From NCBI RefSeq assembly GCF_003610895.1, contig NZ_MCAS01000067.1, positions 124,001 through 188,000 on the forward strand: a DNA stretch of 64,000 bases, given 5' to 3'. A program made the translations under genes and the position numbers. The notes under the pieces are model-generated. The model searched no databases and was not told the origin of the DNA. It was given only the letters and a program-made list of their open reading frames with translations. Shown one piece after another: positions 45,778 through 54,465 of the stretch. The first letter of the stretch is position 1. The number at the start of each line of letters is the position of its first letter. This stretch comes from Paraburkholderia fungorum. GTDB taxonomy: Bacteria; Pseudomonadota; Gammaproteobacteria; Burkholderiales; Burkholderiaceae.

Positions 45778-45988
45778 GTCTGTGTATGGGAAAGAGCTTC
45801 GGACTGTGCCGAATTGTTTAGCGGGAGTGCCGGGCAAGCCAATGCCGGCCACTTTGTGAATCGCCGGATGGTACGCGCCCGTTGGTGCTATGCCAACTGA
45901 TAAAAACCCCGCGAAAACCAGGTCGTTTTCAATGGCGGGAGCCGTCACGGGCCGGCAGACATCGGTGTGATTCAGTGTACTGCTTTCT

Positions 45989-46055
45989 GTGCGTCACAGT
46001 GCGTCTCGTTTGCGCCGTCTGCGAAATTGAGTACGTTTTTTTAGTGACAAATACT
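45989..46055 (+). promoter_or_regulatory. Conserved promoter module A
   Basis: GTGCGTCACA (45989-45998) is followed, at fixed spacing, by GCGAAATTGA (46021-46030) and AAATACT (46049-46055). The last two contain a -35 (TTGAGT) and -10 (AATACT) with a 17-bp spacer. The same layout occurs at 57174, 57314 and 58861. It drives the operon starting at 46126. Confidence 0.65.
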
Positions 46056-46125
46056 CCTCTCCAACGAGTAGTCAGTGTCTTTGAGCGGATCGTCGCCCGG
46101 GACGCTAACCCCGAAGGAGACAAGA

Positions 46126-47811
46126 TTGAAGCTAACGGGCGCACAGGTCATTGCGCAGGCGATGAAGAACCACGGCGTCCAGTACGTTGCCGGCGTGCCG
46201 GGCAGAGACTGCCTGCCGCTGCTGGACGCGTTTCTCGATAGCGGTAGGGAAATCCCGTTCATTCAGGTGATGCAGTCGAGGAGTGCCGTCCATCTCGCTG
46301 ATGGGTTCCATCGCGCATGCGGTCGCCCTATGGCGCTCATAGGAGGGGCAAGCGGCAATGATATGCCGATGCCGACCGATATGAACGTGATGGAAGCGCA
46401 TTCCAGCGCAGCGTTGATGATAGGCGGCCGCACCGCCGCCAACCCGGCGCAGAGCGCAGCCCAGTTGCCTGATGTGTTGCAGTCTGCTTTTAGCGTGCTG
46501 CTGGCGAGTCGGCCGAAGCCTGTGCAGGTGGAAGTGCCGCTCGATGTTCAGTGCGAGACGCTCGATTTCGATATGCATGCACTCCATGCGCAGCAGCGGG
46601 CGGAGCCACCGACAGCGGATCATCGATTGATCGAAAAGGCGGTGGCGCTGCTTCTGTCTTCGATGAGGCCAGCGATCTTTGCCGGGATCGGGACCGAAGC
46701 GGTGGATGCGAAAGACGCGATTCTCGAACTGGCAACCAGGCTCGGCGCACCGGTGGTGACGTCGGCGAGCGCCAAGGGAATTGTGCCGGAAGACCATTCT
46801 GTCAGCGGCCTCTCGGCCGGGAGATTCGGCACTGGGGTTGGCAATTCAATTCTGGTGCGTGCGGACATGATCCTCGTTGTGGGCTGCAAGGACGCCGATT
46901 GGGGAAGCGTTCCGGATGTGCTCCGTGCGGCCGGCAGTTCGGATGAACGCACGCTGATCCGCGTGTCGCTAGAACTTCCGCAGCGCGATCAGACCTGGAA
47001 ACTGGACATTCATGCCGATGTGTCCGGCGCCCTGCGCGACATGTCGGTTGCGATATCGCCTCAACGATCCCGGCGCGCGTTGTCGCGACACGAGAGTTGG
47101 CTCGTGACGATCGAAGAACTGAAGACGCACTGGCTGCAACTCGTCGCAGACCGCTCGGCTGTTCTCAGGACGCCGTTTTCGGGCCAACGGCCGATCAGCG
47201 TGCTTCAGCAGGTCATGGAGCGGGACGGGGTTGTCGTGGCAGGACCCGGCACGGCATTGATGACCGTTCAGCAGGTGTTCCGCGCCTACCAGCCGCGTAC
47301 TCAACTGACTTGCGCGAACTCACCCGTGGTCGGGTGGGCGGTGCCCGCCGCCATCGGTGCAAAACTGGCGGTGCCAGCAAAGGACGTCGTATGCGTGGTC
47401 GGCGACGGTGACTTTCTGCAGTCGCTTCCGGAGATGGCCGTGTGTGTGATGCACGGCTTGCCGCTTGTGTTCGTCGTTCTGAACAACTGCGGGCACATGT
47501 CGACTCGATTTCTCCAGCAAAAACTGCTGGGGCGTCATGTCGGGTCTGAGTTCAACATGCCCAACGGAAGACCGTATTCACCGGACTTCTCCGACATCGC
47601 GCGAAGTTTCGGACTGGAGTCCTGGCGCGTAGAGCACGAATCGCAACTAGAACGAGCGTTGAGGGGCGCGTTGTCGAGTGGTGGGCCGGCACTCGTGGAA
47701 ATTCTGACTGCTCGCGAGGACTACGCATCGCTAGCAGGTTTATGCGGGAATCCCGGGTGCCCAGCGGAAAAAAGTTCGATGCGCCGTCCAGAAAGGAATG
47801 CTGTCGAGTGA
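46126..47811 (+). CDS. TPP-dependent enzyme lacking the catalytic Glu
   Basis: A 561-residue acetolactate-synthase-like enzyme. The TPP/Mg site is present as GDGDFLQ...NN near residues 423-450. The catalytic Glu of the family (HEQ motif) is replaced by Ser51 (QSRSAVHLADG). In glyoxylate carboligase this Glu is also absent, so catalysis may persist. TTG at 46126 is chosen because AAGGAG precedes it and it aligns with the start of the paralogue at 56253. It is first in the operon with the ABC importer, phosphatase and LacI genes. Confidence 0.8.
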   Translation: MKLTGAQVIAQAMKNHGVQYVAGVPGRDCLPLLDAFLDSGREIPFIQVMQSRSAVHLADGFHRACGRPMALIGGASGNDMPMPTDMNVMEAHSSAALMIGGRTAANPAQSAAQLPDVLQSAFSVLLASRPKPVQVEVPLDVQCETLDFDMHALHAQQRAEPPTADHRLIEKAVALLLSSMRPAIFAGIGTEAVDAKDAILELATRLGAPVVTSASAKGIVPEDHSVSGLSAGRFGTGVGNSILVRADMILVVGCKDADWGSVPDVLRAAGSSDERTLIRVSLELPQRDQTWKLDIHADVSGALRDMSVAISPQRSRRALSRHESWLVTIEELKTHWLQLVADRSAVLRTPFSGQRPISVLQQVMERDGVVVAGPGTALMTVQQVFRAYQPRTQLTCANSPVVGWAVPAAIGAKLAVPAKDVVCVVGDGDFLQSLPEMAVCVMHGLPLVFVVLNNCGHMSTRFLQQKLLGRHVGSEFNMPNGRPYSPDFSDIARSFGLESWRVEHESQLERALRGALSSGGPALVEILTAREDYASLAGLCGNPGCPAEKSSMRRPERNAVE

Positions 47812-47893
47812 ACGTATCGAGCACTTCGGCAATGCCCAGGTCGAGCCCGCCGCGTTCCGTTTTTGGTTGATGTTTTACTACAGAGGCAAGGTT

Positions 47894-48853
47894 ATGGAAG
47901 TGGATACGAGTCGCAGACTGAACGTATCTCTGAAGTCCGGAGATGCGCTCGGACGCGCAACGTCGCGAGCGCCGCGACGCAAGCAGTTCTGGAATCCCGC
48001 GGTTCTCACGCTGACGCCGAGCATCGTCGTGCTGACTATCGCGGTCTACGTTTTTATCGGCTGGTCGGTGTTGATTTCATTCACGAATTCGAAGTTCGCG
48101 CCGAACTACGATTTTGTTGGACTCGCGCAGTACGTGCGCCTGTGGAACTCGGATCGCTGGAATGTGGCCGTCGTCAATCTTGGTTTGTTTTCCGTGGCGT
48201 TCATGGTCATCTCGCTTGTCATCGGCCTGCTGCTCGCGATCTTCCTTGACCAGAAGGTGCGCGCCGAAGGAACGCTGCGGATGATCTATCTATATCCGAT
48301 GGCAGTCTCGTTAATCGTGACCGGCACTGCATGGAAGTGGATATTGAATCCGGGGCTCGGACTCGAAATGCTTTTCCACGACATCGGCTGGACCAGCATT
48401 CACGTCAACTGGCTGATCGATCCGAAAATGGCGGTCTATACGCTGGTGATCGCCGCGGTCTGGCAGACGGCCGGTTTTGTGATGGCGATTTTTCTCGCGG
48501 GACTGCGGGGTGTGGACGGTGAAATCGTCAAAGCAGCGCAGATGGAAGGGGCCGGCGTGTTCCGCATCTACTCGACGATCATTATCCCGATGCTCCGATC
48601 GTCCGTGTTCAGCGTGATCGTCATCCTGATCTACCAGGCAGTGCGCTCATTCGATCTGGTGGTCGCGCTGACGAATGGCGGCCCGGGTTTCTCAAGCGAT
48701 CTTCCGACGACGTTCATGTACAACCTCACCTTCAGCCGCGGCCAACTGGCTCAGGGCGCGGCGAGTTCCGTGATGATTCTGCTGGTCGTGGTCGTCATTA
48801 TTGTTCCGTATCTCTTTTCGGAGTTTAAGCGTGAGCACCACGATAGCCTCTAA
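47894..48853 (+). CDS. Sugar ABC transporter permease (MalF-type)
   Basis: A 319-residue CUT1-type permease with six transmembrane helices and the EAA-like loop (EIVKAAQMEGAGVFRIYSTIIIP) that docks on the ATPase. The ATG at 47894 follows AAGG. It lies 82 bp after the TPP-enzyme gene, and its end overlaps the next permease. It would import a sugar, polyol or related compound. Confidence 0.93.
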   Translation: MEVDTSRRLNVSLKSGDALGRATSRAPRRKQFWNPAVLTLTPSIVVLTIAVYVFIGWSVLISFTNSKFAPNYDFVGLAQYVRLWNSDRWNVAVVNLGLFSVAFMVISLVIGLLLAIFLDQKVRAEGTLRMIYLYPMAVSLIVTGTAWKWILNPGLGLEMLFHDIGWTSIHVNWLIDPKMAVYTLVIAAVWQTAGFVMAIFLAGLRGVDGEIVKAAQMEGAGVFRIYSTIIIPMLRSSVFSVIVILIYQAVRSFDLVVALTNGGPGFSSDLPTTFMYNLTFSRGQLAQGAASSVMILLVVVVIIVPYLFSEFKREHHDSL

Positions 48854-49748
48854 CCTCGCCCATCGTCCGGCACGCCCGGGAAATCGCCGCCGGATCGTTA
48901 CCCGAACGTTCAGCCGCGTCGTTCTTTACGCGGTGCTGATCGGGTTCGCCGCGTTCTTCGTCATGCCGCTGGTCGTGATGGTGTTCGCCTCGCTGAAGGA
49001 CATGGCGGAAATCCGTTCGACCTCGATACTCTCCGTGCCGCTGAGGCCGACCGTGCAGCCTTGGGTCGATGCGTGGCAAAACGCGTGTGTCGGCGTCGAT
49101 TGCGTGGGGTTGCGCGGCTTCTACATCAACACGGTTTTGATGGTGGTGCCGGCCGTCGTGCTGTCCGCGCTGTTCGGCGCGCTCAACGGCTACGCGCTGA
49201 CCAAGTTCAATTTCAGGGGCTCGCGCTTCGTCTATGGAGTCATTCTGTTCGGCAGTTTCACGCCGTATCAGGCCGTTCTGATTCCGCTCGCGAAGACACT
49301 CGGTGCGCTGGGACTGTCAGGAAATATCGGTGGACTGATTCTGGTGCACACGGTCTACGGACTTCCGTTTACGACTATGTTCTTCCGCAACTATTTCATG
49401 ACGGTGCCGCAAGACCTGATCAAAGCCGCGCGAGTCGACGGAGCGGGTTTCTGGACGACCTTCGGCCACATCATCCTGCCGCTTTCGATTCCGATGATCG
49501 TCGTTACCGTGATCTGGCAGTTCACCGGCATCTGGAATGACTTCCTGTTCGGCGTGTCGTTCACGAGCGGGCAGAACACGCCGATCATGGTCGCGCTCAA
49601 CAACATGGTGAGCGCGAGCGCAGGGGAGCGTCCGTACGACGTGCATATGGCTGCGGCCTTGCTGGCCGCGTTGCCCACGTTGGTCATTTATGTTCTGGCT
49701 GGTAAATATTTTGTGCGCGGGCTGATGGCCGGCGCGGTCAAGGGGTAA
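48831..49748 (+). CDS. Sugar ABC transporter permease (MalG-type)
   Basis: A 305-residue CUT1 permease with the EAA loop (LIKAARVDGAGFWTTFGHIILPLS). The GTG at 48831 is chosen because GGAG lies 7 bp upstream; it overlaps the previous gene by 23 bp. It has six membrane helices and partners the MalF-type subunit. Confidence 0.93.
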   Translation: MSTTIASNLAHRPARPGNRRRIVTRTFSRVVLYAVLIGFAAFFVMPLVVMVFASLKDMAEIRSTSILSVPLRPTVQPWVDAWQNACVGVDCVGLRGFYINTVLMVVPAVVLSALFGALNGYALTKFNFRGSRFVYGVILFGSFTPYQAVLIPLAKTLGALGLSGNIGGLILVHTVYGLPFTTMFFRNYFMTVPQDLIKAARVDGAGFWTTFGHIILPLSIPMIVVTVIWQFTGIWNDFLFGVSFTSGQNTPIMVALNNMVSASAGERPYDVHMAAALLAALPTLVIYVLAGKYFVRGLMAGAVKG

Positions 49749-50842
49749 TGATGGCTTCTTTGCATATTCGGGATGTTCGTAAAAACTACGGCAGCGTGGC
49801 CTGTCTGAAAGCCATCAACATCGACGCCGACGACGGGGAATTCCTGGTTCTTCTCGGGCCTTCGGGTTGCGGCAAGTCGACCTTGCTGAATGCGATCGCG
49901 GGCCTTGAACCGGTTTCCGAAGGCGAAATCATTATCGACGGCACGGTCGTCAACGATATTGAGTCCGCCAAACGTGACATCGCGATGGTCTTCCAGTCGT
50001 ATGCGCTTTATCCGACGATGACGGTGCGAAAGAACCTGACATTCGGCATGCGCGTGCGCGGCGCTTCGAAAAGCGAGCAGGAAGCCGCGGTGCAGCGGGT
50101 GGCGTCGATCCTGCAACTCGACCAGTTGCTCGACCGCAAACCGAGCCAATTGTCGGGCGGTCAGCGGCAACGCGTCGCGATGGGCCGCGCGATGGTTCGC
50201 GAGCCCAAGATCTTCCTCTTCGACGAACCCTTGTCGAACCTCGACGCCAAGCTGCGCACGGATATGCGCGCCGAGATCAAGAAGCTGCATCAGCGGGTGG
50301 GCACCACCACGGTCTACGTGACACACGATCAGATTGAGGCAATGACGCTCGCCACCAAGATCGTGGTGATGAAGGGAGGAGAAGTTCAGCAGACCGGCAC
50401 GCCGGAAGACGTGTATGACCGGCCCAGCAATCTGTTTGTCGCGCGCTTCATCGGCTCCCCCGCGATGAATTGCATCAAGGGCAAGCTTCAGGGCGACGGG
50501 ACCTCGGCGACGTTTGTCGGCGGTCCGGACAAGAAGCGTCCGTTGAAAATCTCGCTGGGGCCGTTGTCGATTGCACAGCAACGCCATGTTGGGCGCGAGA
50601 TCGTACTTGGCGTGCGGCCTGAGTGGTTTGCACTCGGCGCCGGCGACGATGGCTTCGAGGCTGTCGTCGATGTGGTCGAGCCCACTGGCGCCGACAACTT
50701 CGTGTTGGTGTCCGCAGCGGGCGAGCCGTTGATGACCCGCTTCGCGCCCGGCGTCGGAAAAGTGGGCGAGACCGTGAGGCTGAACGCGAATACGGCCAAG
50801 GTACTGATATTCGACGCGGTCACGGAAGAGCGCGTGGCGTGA
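49748..50842 (+). CDS. Sugar ABC transporter ATPase (MalK/UgpC-type)
   Basis: A 364-residue ATPase with Walker A GPSGCGKST (about 36-44), the signature LSGGQRQRVAMGRA, Walker B IFLFDEP, and a C-terminal OB-fold regulatory domain as in MalK. The ATG overlaps the permease stop (TAATG). No binding-protein gene is found in the cluster. Confidence 0.97.
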   Translation: MMASLHIRDVRKNYGSVACLKAINIDADDGEFLVLLGPSGCGKSTLLNAIAGLEPVSEGEIIIDGTVVNDIESAKRDIAMVFQSYALYPTMTVRKNLTFGMRVRGASKSEQEAAVQRVASILQLDQLLDRKPSQLSGGQRQRVAMGRAMVREPKIFLFDEPLSNLDAKLRTDMRAEIKKLHQRVGTTTVYVTHDQIEAMTLATKIVVMKGGEVQQTGTPEDVYDRPSNLFVARFIGSPAMNCIKGKLQGDGTSATFVGGPDKKRPLKISLGPLSIAQQRHVGREIVLGVRPEWFALGAGDDGFEAVVDVVEPTGADNFVLVSAAGEPLMTRFAPGVGKVGETVRLNANTAKVLIFDAVTEERVA

Positions 50843-51645
50843 AGATCGACAGGCGGGACGGGCAATACTACGAACAAACGGTGCGCCAATTGTGCGAACT
50901 GGCCCGTTCCATCTGTTCGTCGCACGCGGAGCAAGCGTTTCAGTTCGTGCGTAAAGAAGACCGATCGCCGGTCACGGAACTGGACCGGGAGATAGAACTC
51001 GCGTTGCGCGCGTGCGTCAGTTCGCGACATCCGGACGATTCGATTATCGGCGAAGAGTTCGGTTTGCTGGAGGGCGCACAAGGCCGCTTGTCAGCACGAA
51101 GGTGGGTCATCGATCCGCTGGATGGCACGAAGGCTTTCGTTACCGGAAGTCCGTTGTGGGGGACGCTAATCGGCGTGTTGAACGAGGGAATGCCGTGGCT
51201 GGGTGCAATAGAAATGCCCGCGCTACACCGGCGCTTCTTCTCCTTCGAGATCGAAGCCGTGTGCGAAGATGATTCGCTTCGGACAAGCCGCTGTTCGGAG
51301 CTCGCGGCAGCCCGGCTTTGCACGACGACACCCGACAAATTCACATCAGTCGAACAGAGCCGCTTCGATCGATTATCTAAATCGGTTGCGGTCCATCGCT
51401 ATGGCGGTGACTGTTTCAACTATGCGGCGCTCGCCACTGGGCGCTGCGATCTCGTCGTCGAGGCCGGCCTTGCTCCCCACGATTTCCTGCCGATCGTTCC
51501 AGTCGTTCAACAGGCCGGCGGCGTGATGACCGATTGGCAAGGCCAGGTGTTGAGCGAACACTCGGCGGGCAACGTGCTCGCCGCCTCGACTCCCGCTCTG
51601 CATTCTCGGGTACTCCAAACGTTTGCAGCCGCCTGCGATGAATGA
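50839..51645 (+). CDS. Inositol-monophosphatase-family phosphatase
   Basis: A 268-residue Mg-dependent phosphatase. The metal-binding motifs are GEE, DPLDGTKAF and a later GGDCFNYAALATGRCDL; the usual WD near the end is HD here. It resembles HisN/CysQ-type members and may remove phosphate from a catabolic intermediate. GTG start overlaps the ATPase stop (GTGA). Confidence 0.88.
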   Translation: MKIDRRDGQYYEQTVRQLCELARSICSSHAEQAFQFVRKEDRSPVTELDREIELALRACVSSRHPDDSIIGEEFGLLEGAQGRLSARRWVIDPLDGTKAFVTGSPLWGTLIGVLNEGMPWLGAIEMPALHRRFFSFEIEAVCEDDSLRTSRCSELAAARLCTTTPDKFTSVEQSRFDRLSKSVAVHRYGGDCFNYAALATGRCDLVVEAGLAPHDFLPIVPVVQQAGGVMTDWQGQVLSEHSAGNVLAASTPALHSRVLQTFAAACDE

Positions 51646-51698
51646 AGGCGCGCTCGACACTGCCTGTACAATATCCTTCTCGGCGGTACAAGGACTGG

Positions 51699-52814
51699 AT
51701 GCCCTCTTTCGAAATGAAACGAACAGTGTCGATGAAGGATGTTGCGCTCGCCGCGGGGGTTTCGCAGCCTGCCGTCTCATACGCGTATAACAAGCCGTCC
51801 GAGATATCCGAGGCTCAGCGCGAGCACATTCTGAAGGTCGCGAAGAAGCTCGGTTATCCGGGGCCGAATGTTCGAGGGGGCAGTCTTCGCTCGGGGCGCG
51901 TCGGCGCAATCGGACTGATGATTTCCGACGAGCTTCCTTATGCGTTCATTGATCCGTCCACTACCGGGCTCCTGCGCGGTATCGGCGAAATCGGGGAGTT
52001 GTCGAACGTTGCGCTTGCGCTATTTCCGCTGCAAAAAGACCTCGTCAATCAGCCGGGAGAACCTGGCAGCGTCAGCCTGGCCGTGCGAGGTTTTGTGGAT
52101 GGTCTTATTGCGTACAACCTGCCGGACGACTATCCGGTCGTCGCCATGGCGCGTAAGCAGAACATCCCATTCGTCGTAGTCGACGCGCCGATCATTGACG
52201 GCACACCGTTCGTCGGAATCGACGACTTCGGATCGGGCGAGATTCAGATGAAGCATCTTCTCGACCTCGGTCATAGCAGGATTGGCATTATCGCCGACCG
52301 TCTGAAACCTGACGGATTGAGAGGGCCCGTCACGCAAAAGCGCTTCCTGCAGTCCACGGAAAATGTGGTGAGGGCCCGGCTGGAAGGCTATCTGTCCGCA
52401 GGGAAAGCTGCGGGTCTGGGCTTTGACGACATGGTGATCATCGAGGCAGGAGGCTTCGATCACTCTGCCGGCGACTGGGCGGCCGAACAGATGCTGGCGA
52501 ACAAGGACTTGACGGCGGTGGCCGCCACGTCCGACGTGATGGCCCTGTCTTTCCTGAAGATCGCCAATGAGCGAGGCGTGTCCGTTCCAGACCAGCTCTC
52601 TGTCATCGGATTCGACGATATTCCGGAAGCGGCCGGCGCCGGTCTCACGACGATTCGTCAGCCGCTCATCGAAAAGGGGCGTCACGCAGCCCGCTTGTTG
52701 ACAGAACTTCTGAATGCGCCGCCTTCGAAAAAACCGCCCGCAACCAGGATCATCCTGCCGACCGAGCTAGTCGTTCGTTCGACAACCAAAGCCCGGCGGA
52801 AAAAGCGCAGCTAA
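51699..52814 (+). CDS. LacI-family transcriptional regulator
   Basis: A regulator of 371 residues. The HTH begins at MKDVALAAGVSQPAVSYAYNKP with the hinge helix ending LGYPG, followed by the periplasmic-binding-protein-like sensor domain. ATG 51699 is chosen for the AAGGA 4 bp upstream; ATG 51642 overlaps the previous stop and is possible. A LacI protein is a natural candidate to bind the CTTATACGTATAAG operators, which have a central CG. Confidence 0.9.
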   Translation: MPSFEMKRTVSMKDVALAAGVSQPAVSYAYNKPSEISEAQREHILKVAKKLGYPGPNVRGGSLRSGRVGAIGLMISDELPYAFIDPSTTGLLRGIGEIGELSNVALALFPLQKDLVNQPGEPGSVSLAVRGFVDGLIAYNLPDDYPVVAMARKQNIPFVVVDAPIIDGTPFVGIDDFGSGEIQMKHLLDLGHSRIGIIADRLKPDGLRGPVTQKRFLQSTENVVRARLEGYLSAGKAAGLGFDDMVIIEAGGFDHSAGDWAAEQMLANKDLTAVAATSDVMALSFLKIANERGVSVPDQLSVIGFDDIPEAAGAGLTTIRQPLIEKGRHAARLLTELLNAPPSKKPPATRIILPTELVVRSTTKARRKKRS

Positions 52815-52843
52815 AAAACCGGCGGACCATTCGGCCACGCCGG
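52813..52843 (-). terminator. Terminator of the minus-strand GMC operon
   Basis: The CCGGCG/CGCCGG stem has a 13-nt loop. Read on the minus strand it is followed by six U. It lies between convergent lacI-type and GMC genes. Confidence 0.7.
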
Positions 52844-52852
52844 CTCTCTTGT

Positions 52853-54451
52853 TCAACGAAACATCTGCGCGACGCGAATCGCGTTGGCGGCGATCGTCAA
52901 CGCGGGGTTGACCGCGGCGGACGAAGGGAACCACGAACTATCCACGATCCACGCGTTGTCGACGTCGTGCAATTTGCAGTTCGTGTCGAGAACGCTTTTC
53001 GCCGGATCCGTGCCCATCAATGCGGTACCGCACTGGTGCGAGTTGGTCGCGATACCCATCCGCTTGGTGAAGACGAACGGATACCCGGCCTCACGCATCA
53101 TCGCGACCGTCTTTTTCACGAGCTCTTCGTGAGCGCGCAAATTGTTCGGGCGCCAGCGCACCTGAATCCGGCCTTGCTGCGCATTGAACGTCACGCGGTT
53201 GTCCGGATCGGGCAGGTCTTCGCTGGTGAGGTACAGATCGACGCTATGGTCGGTGATATAGCGTGAGACGGCCTTGGGCAACCACGGGTACATGCCGGTC
53301 ACCATCGGCTCGCGAATCTTGCCAAGCATCTGAACGTTGCCGAGCGGAAAGTCATTCCACTTCGACTGGAGATACCAGTCGTTGATCGCGAGAGTCTTCT
53401 GGAAGAAAACCTTGTTGAAGCGGCGTGGGTCGACCGCGATCATGAAGGTGCTGTTGTGAACCATGTAGTTGCGGCCCAGAAGTCCCGAGCTATTGCCGAT
53501 TCCCTCCGGGTGGTTCCTGTCCGCGGATCGCAACAGCAGCGCCGATGAATTGACCGCGCCGCATGCCAGTACGAAGCGATGCGCCCTGATGCGAACCGGC
53601 CTGCCGTCTCGGGTGCCGCAGGCTTCTTCGATCCTGCTGCCGTCGGACGACATGATGAGGCGGTCGATCTTCGTCTGGACCATCAGGCGCGCACGGCCGC
53701 TGCCGACTGTCGGACGCAGCGCTGAGACTTCCGCGTCCGCCTTGGCATCGACCATGCAAGGATAGCCGTCGCATGTCGAGCAGAGTACGCAGGGTCGGCC
53801 GCTGCCGTAATCGACCGCGGCAGGCATTGCGAAAGGTTGCAAGCCTTGAGCCCGCATTGAAGCGTGTAGCCGATGCAGCGCCGGGTCATGTTCCAGTGCG
53901 GCAAACGGATAATCGCCGGAGCGCCAGGGTTCGGTCGGATCGCTGCCGCGCTGACCGTGGACCTTGTACAGACGCTCTGCCGCTGCGTAGTGAGGCTCCA
54001 TATCGGCGTACGCGATCGGCCACGCAGGGGACACGCCCTCAGCGTGCTTGATCGCGCCGAAGTCGGCTTCGCGAAAGCGCGGCAGCATGGCGCCGAATAC
54101 CTTGGTATTGCCGCCGACATAGTAGAAAACGCCGGGCGAAAACGGCTTGCCGCTGTCGTCGATCCAATGCTCGGCGTTGCGATAGCGGCCCTCGCCGAAG
54201 ACCGATTCGGTCGTCCAGTTCTGAATTTCTCTCGGCAAAAAATCGCCTCGCTCCACGACCAGTACATCGAGGTTTTGTCCGGCCAAAGTGTGGGCGAAGG
54301 TGGACCCCCCCATACCTGAGCCGATGATTGCTACGTCGCAGGTCATCACGCCATCGTCGCCGGGAACGACTGTCTGCACCTCGCGCCGGGGGATCGGCGC
54401 GAAGGCATCAAAGTCGGACACTGCGCGATGAACAATTGTTGCATCGCTCAT
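52853..54451 (-). CDS. GMC-family FAD oxidoreductase
   Basis: A 532-residue flavoenzyme. The FAD-binding GSGMGGSTFAHTLAG is near residues 43-57, and the C-terminal GMC signature with the active His/Asn is in HQCGTALMGTD and VNPALTIAANA. Related enzymes oxidise sugar or polyol hydroxyls, including C3 of glycosides. There is no TAT signal, so it is cytoplasmic. It is third in the operon ThuA-like, TPP enzyme, GMC. Confidence 0.92.
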   Translation of the reverse strand: MSDATIVHRAVSDFDAFAPIPRREVQTVVPGDDGVMTCDVAIIGSGMGGSTFAHTLAGQNLDVLVVERGDFLPREIQNWTTESVFGEGRYRNAEHWIDDSGKPFSPGVFYYVGGNTKVFGAMLPRFREADFGAIKHAEGVSPAWPIAYADMEPHYAAAERLYKVHGQRGSDPTEPWRSGDYPFAALEHDPALHRLHASMRAQGLQPFAMPAAVDYGSGRPCVLCSTCDGYPCMVDAKADAEVSALRPTVGSGRARLMVQTKIDRLIMSSDGSRIEEACGTRDGRPVRIRAHRFVLACGAVNSSALLLRSADRNHPEGIGNSSGLLGRNYMVHNSTFMIAVDPRRFNKVFFQKTLAINDWYLQSKWNDFPLGNVQMLGKIREPMVTGMYPWLPKAVSRYITDHSVDLYLTSEDLPDPDNRVTFNAQQGRIQVRWRPNNLRAHEELVKKTVAMMREAGYPFVFTKRMGIATNSHQCGTALMGTDPAKSVLDTNCKLHDVDNAWIVDSSWFPSSAAVNPALTIAANAIRVAQMFR

Positions 54452-54465
54452 ACAGCCTCTTCATC

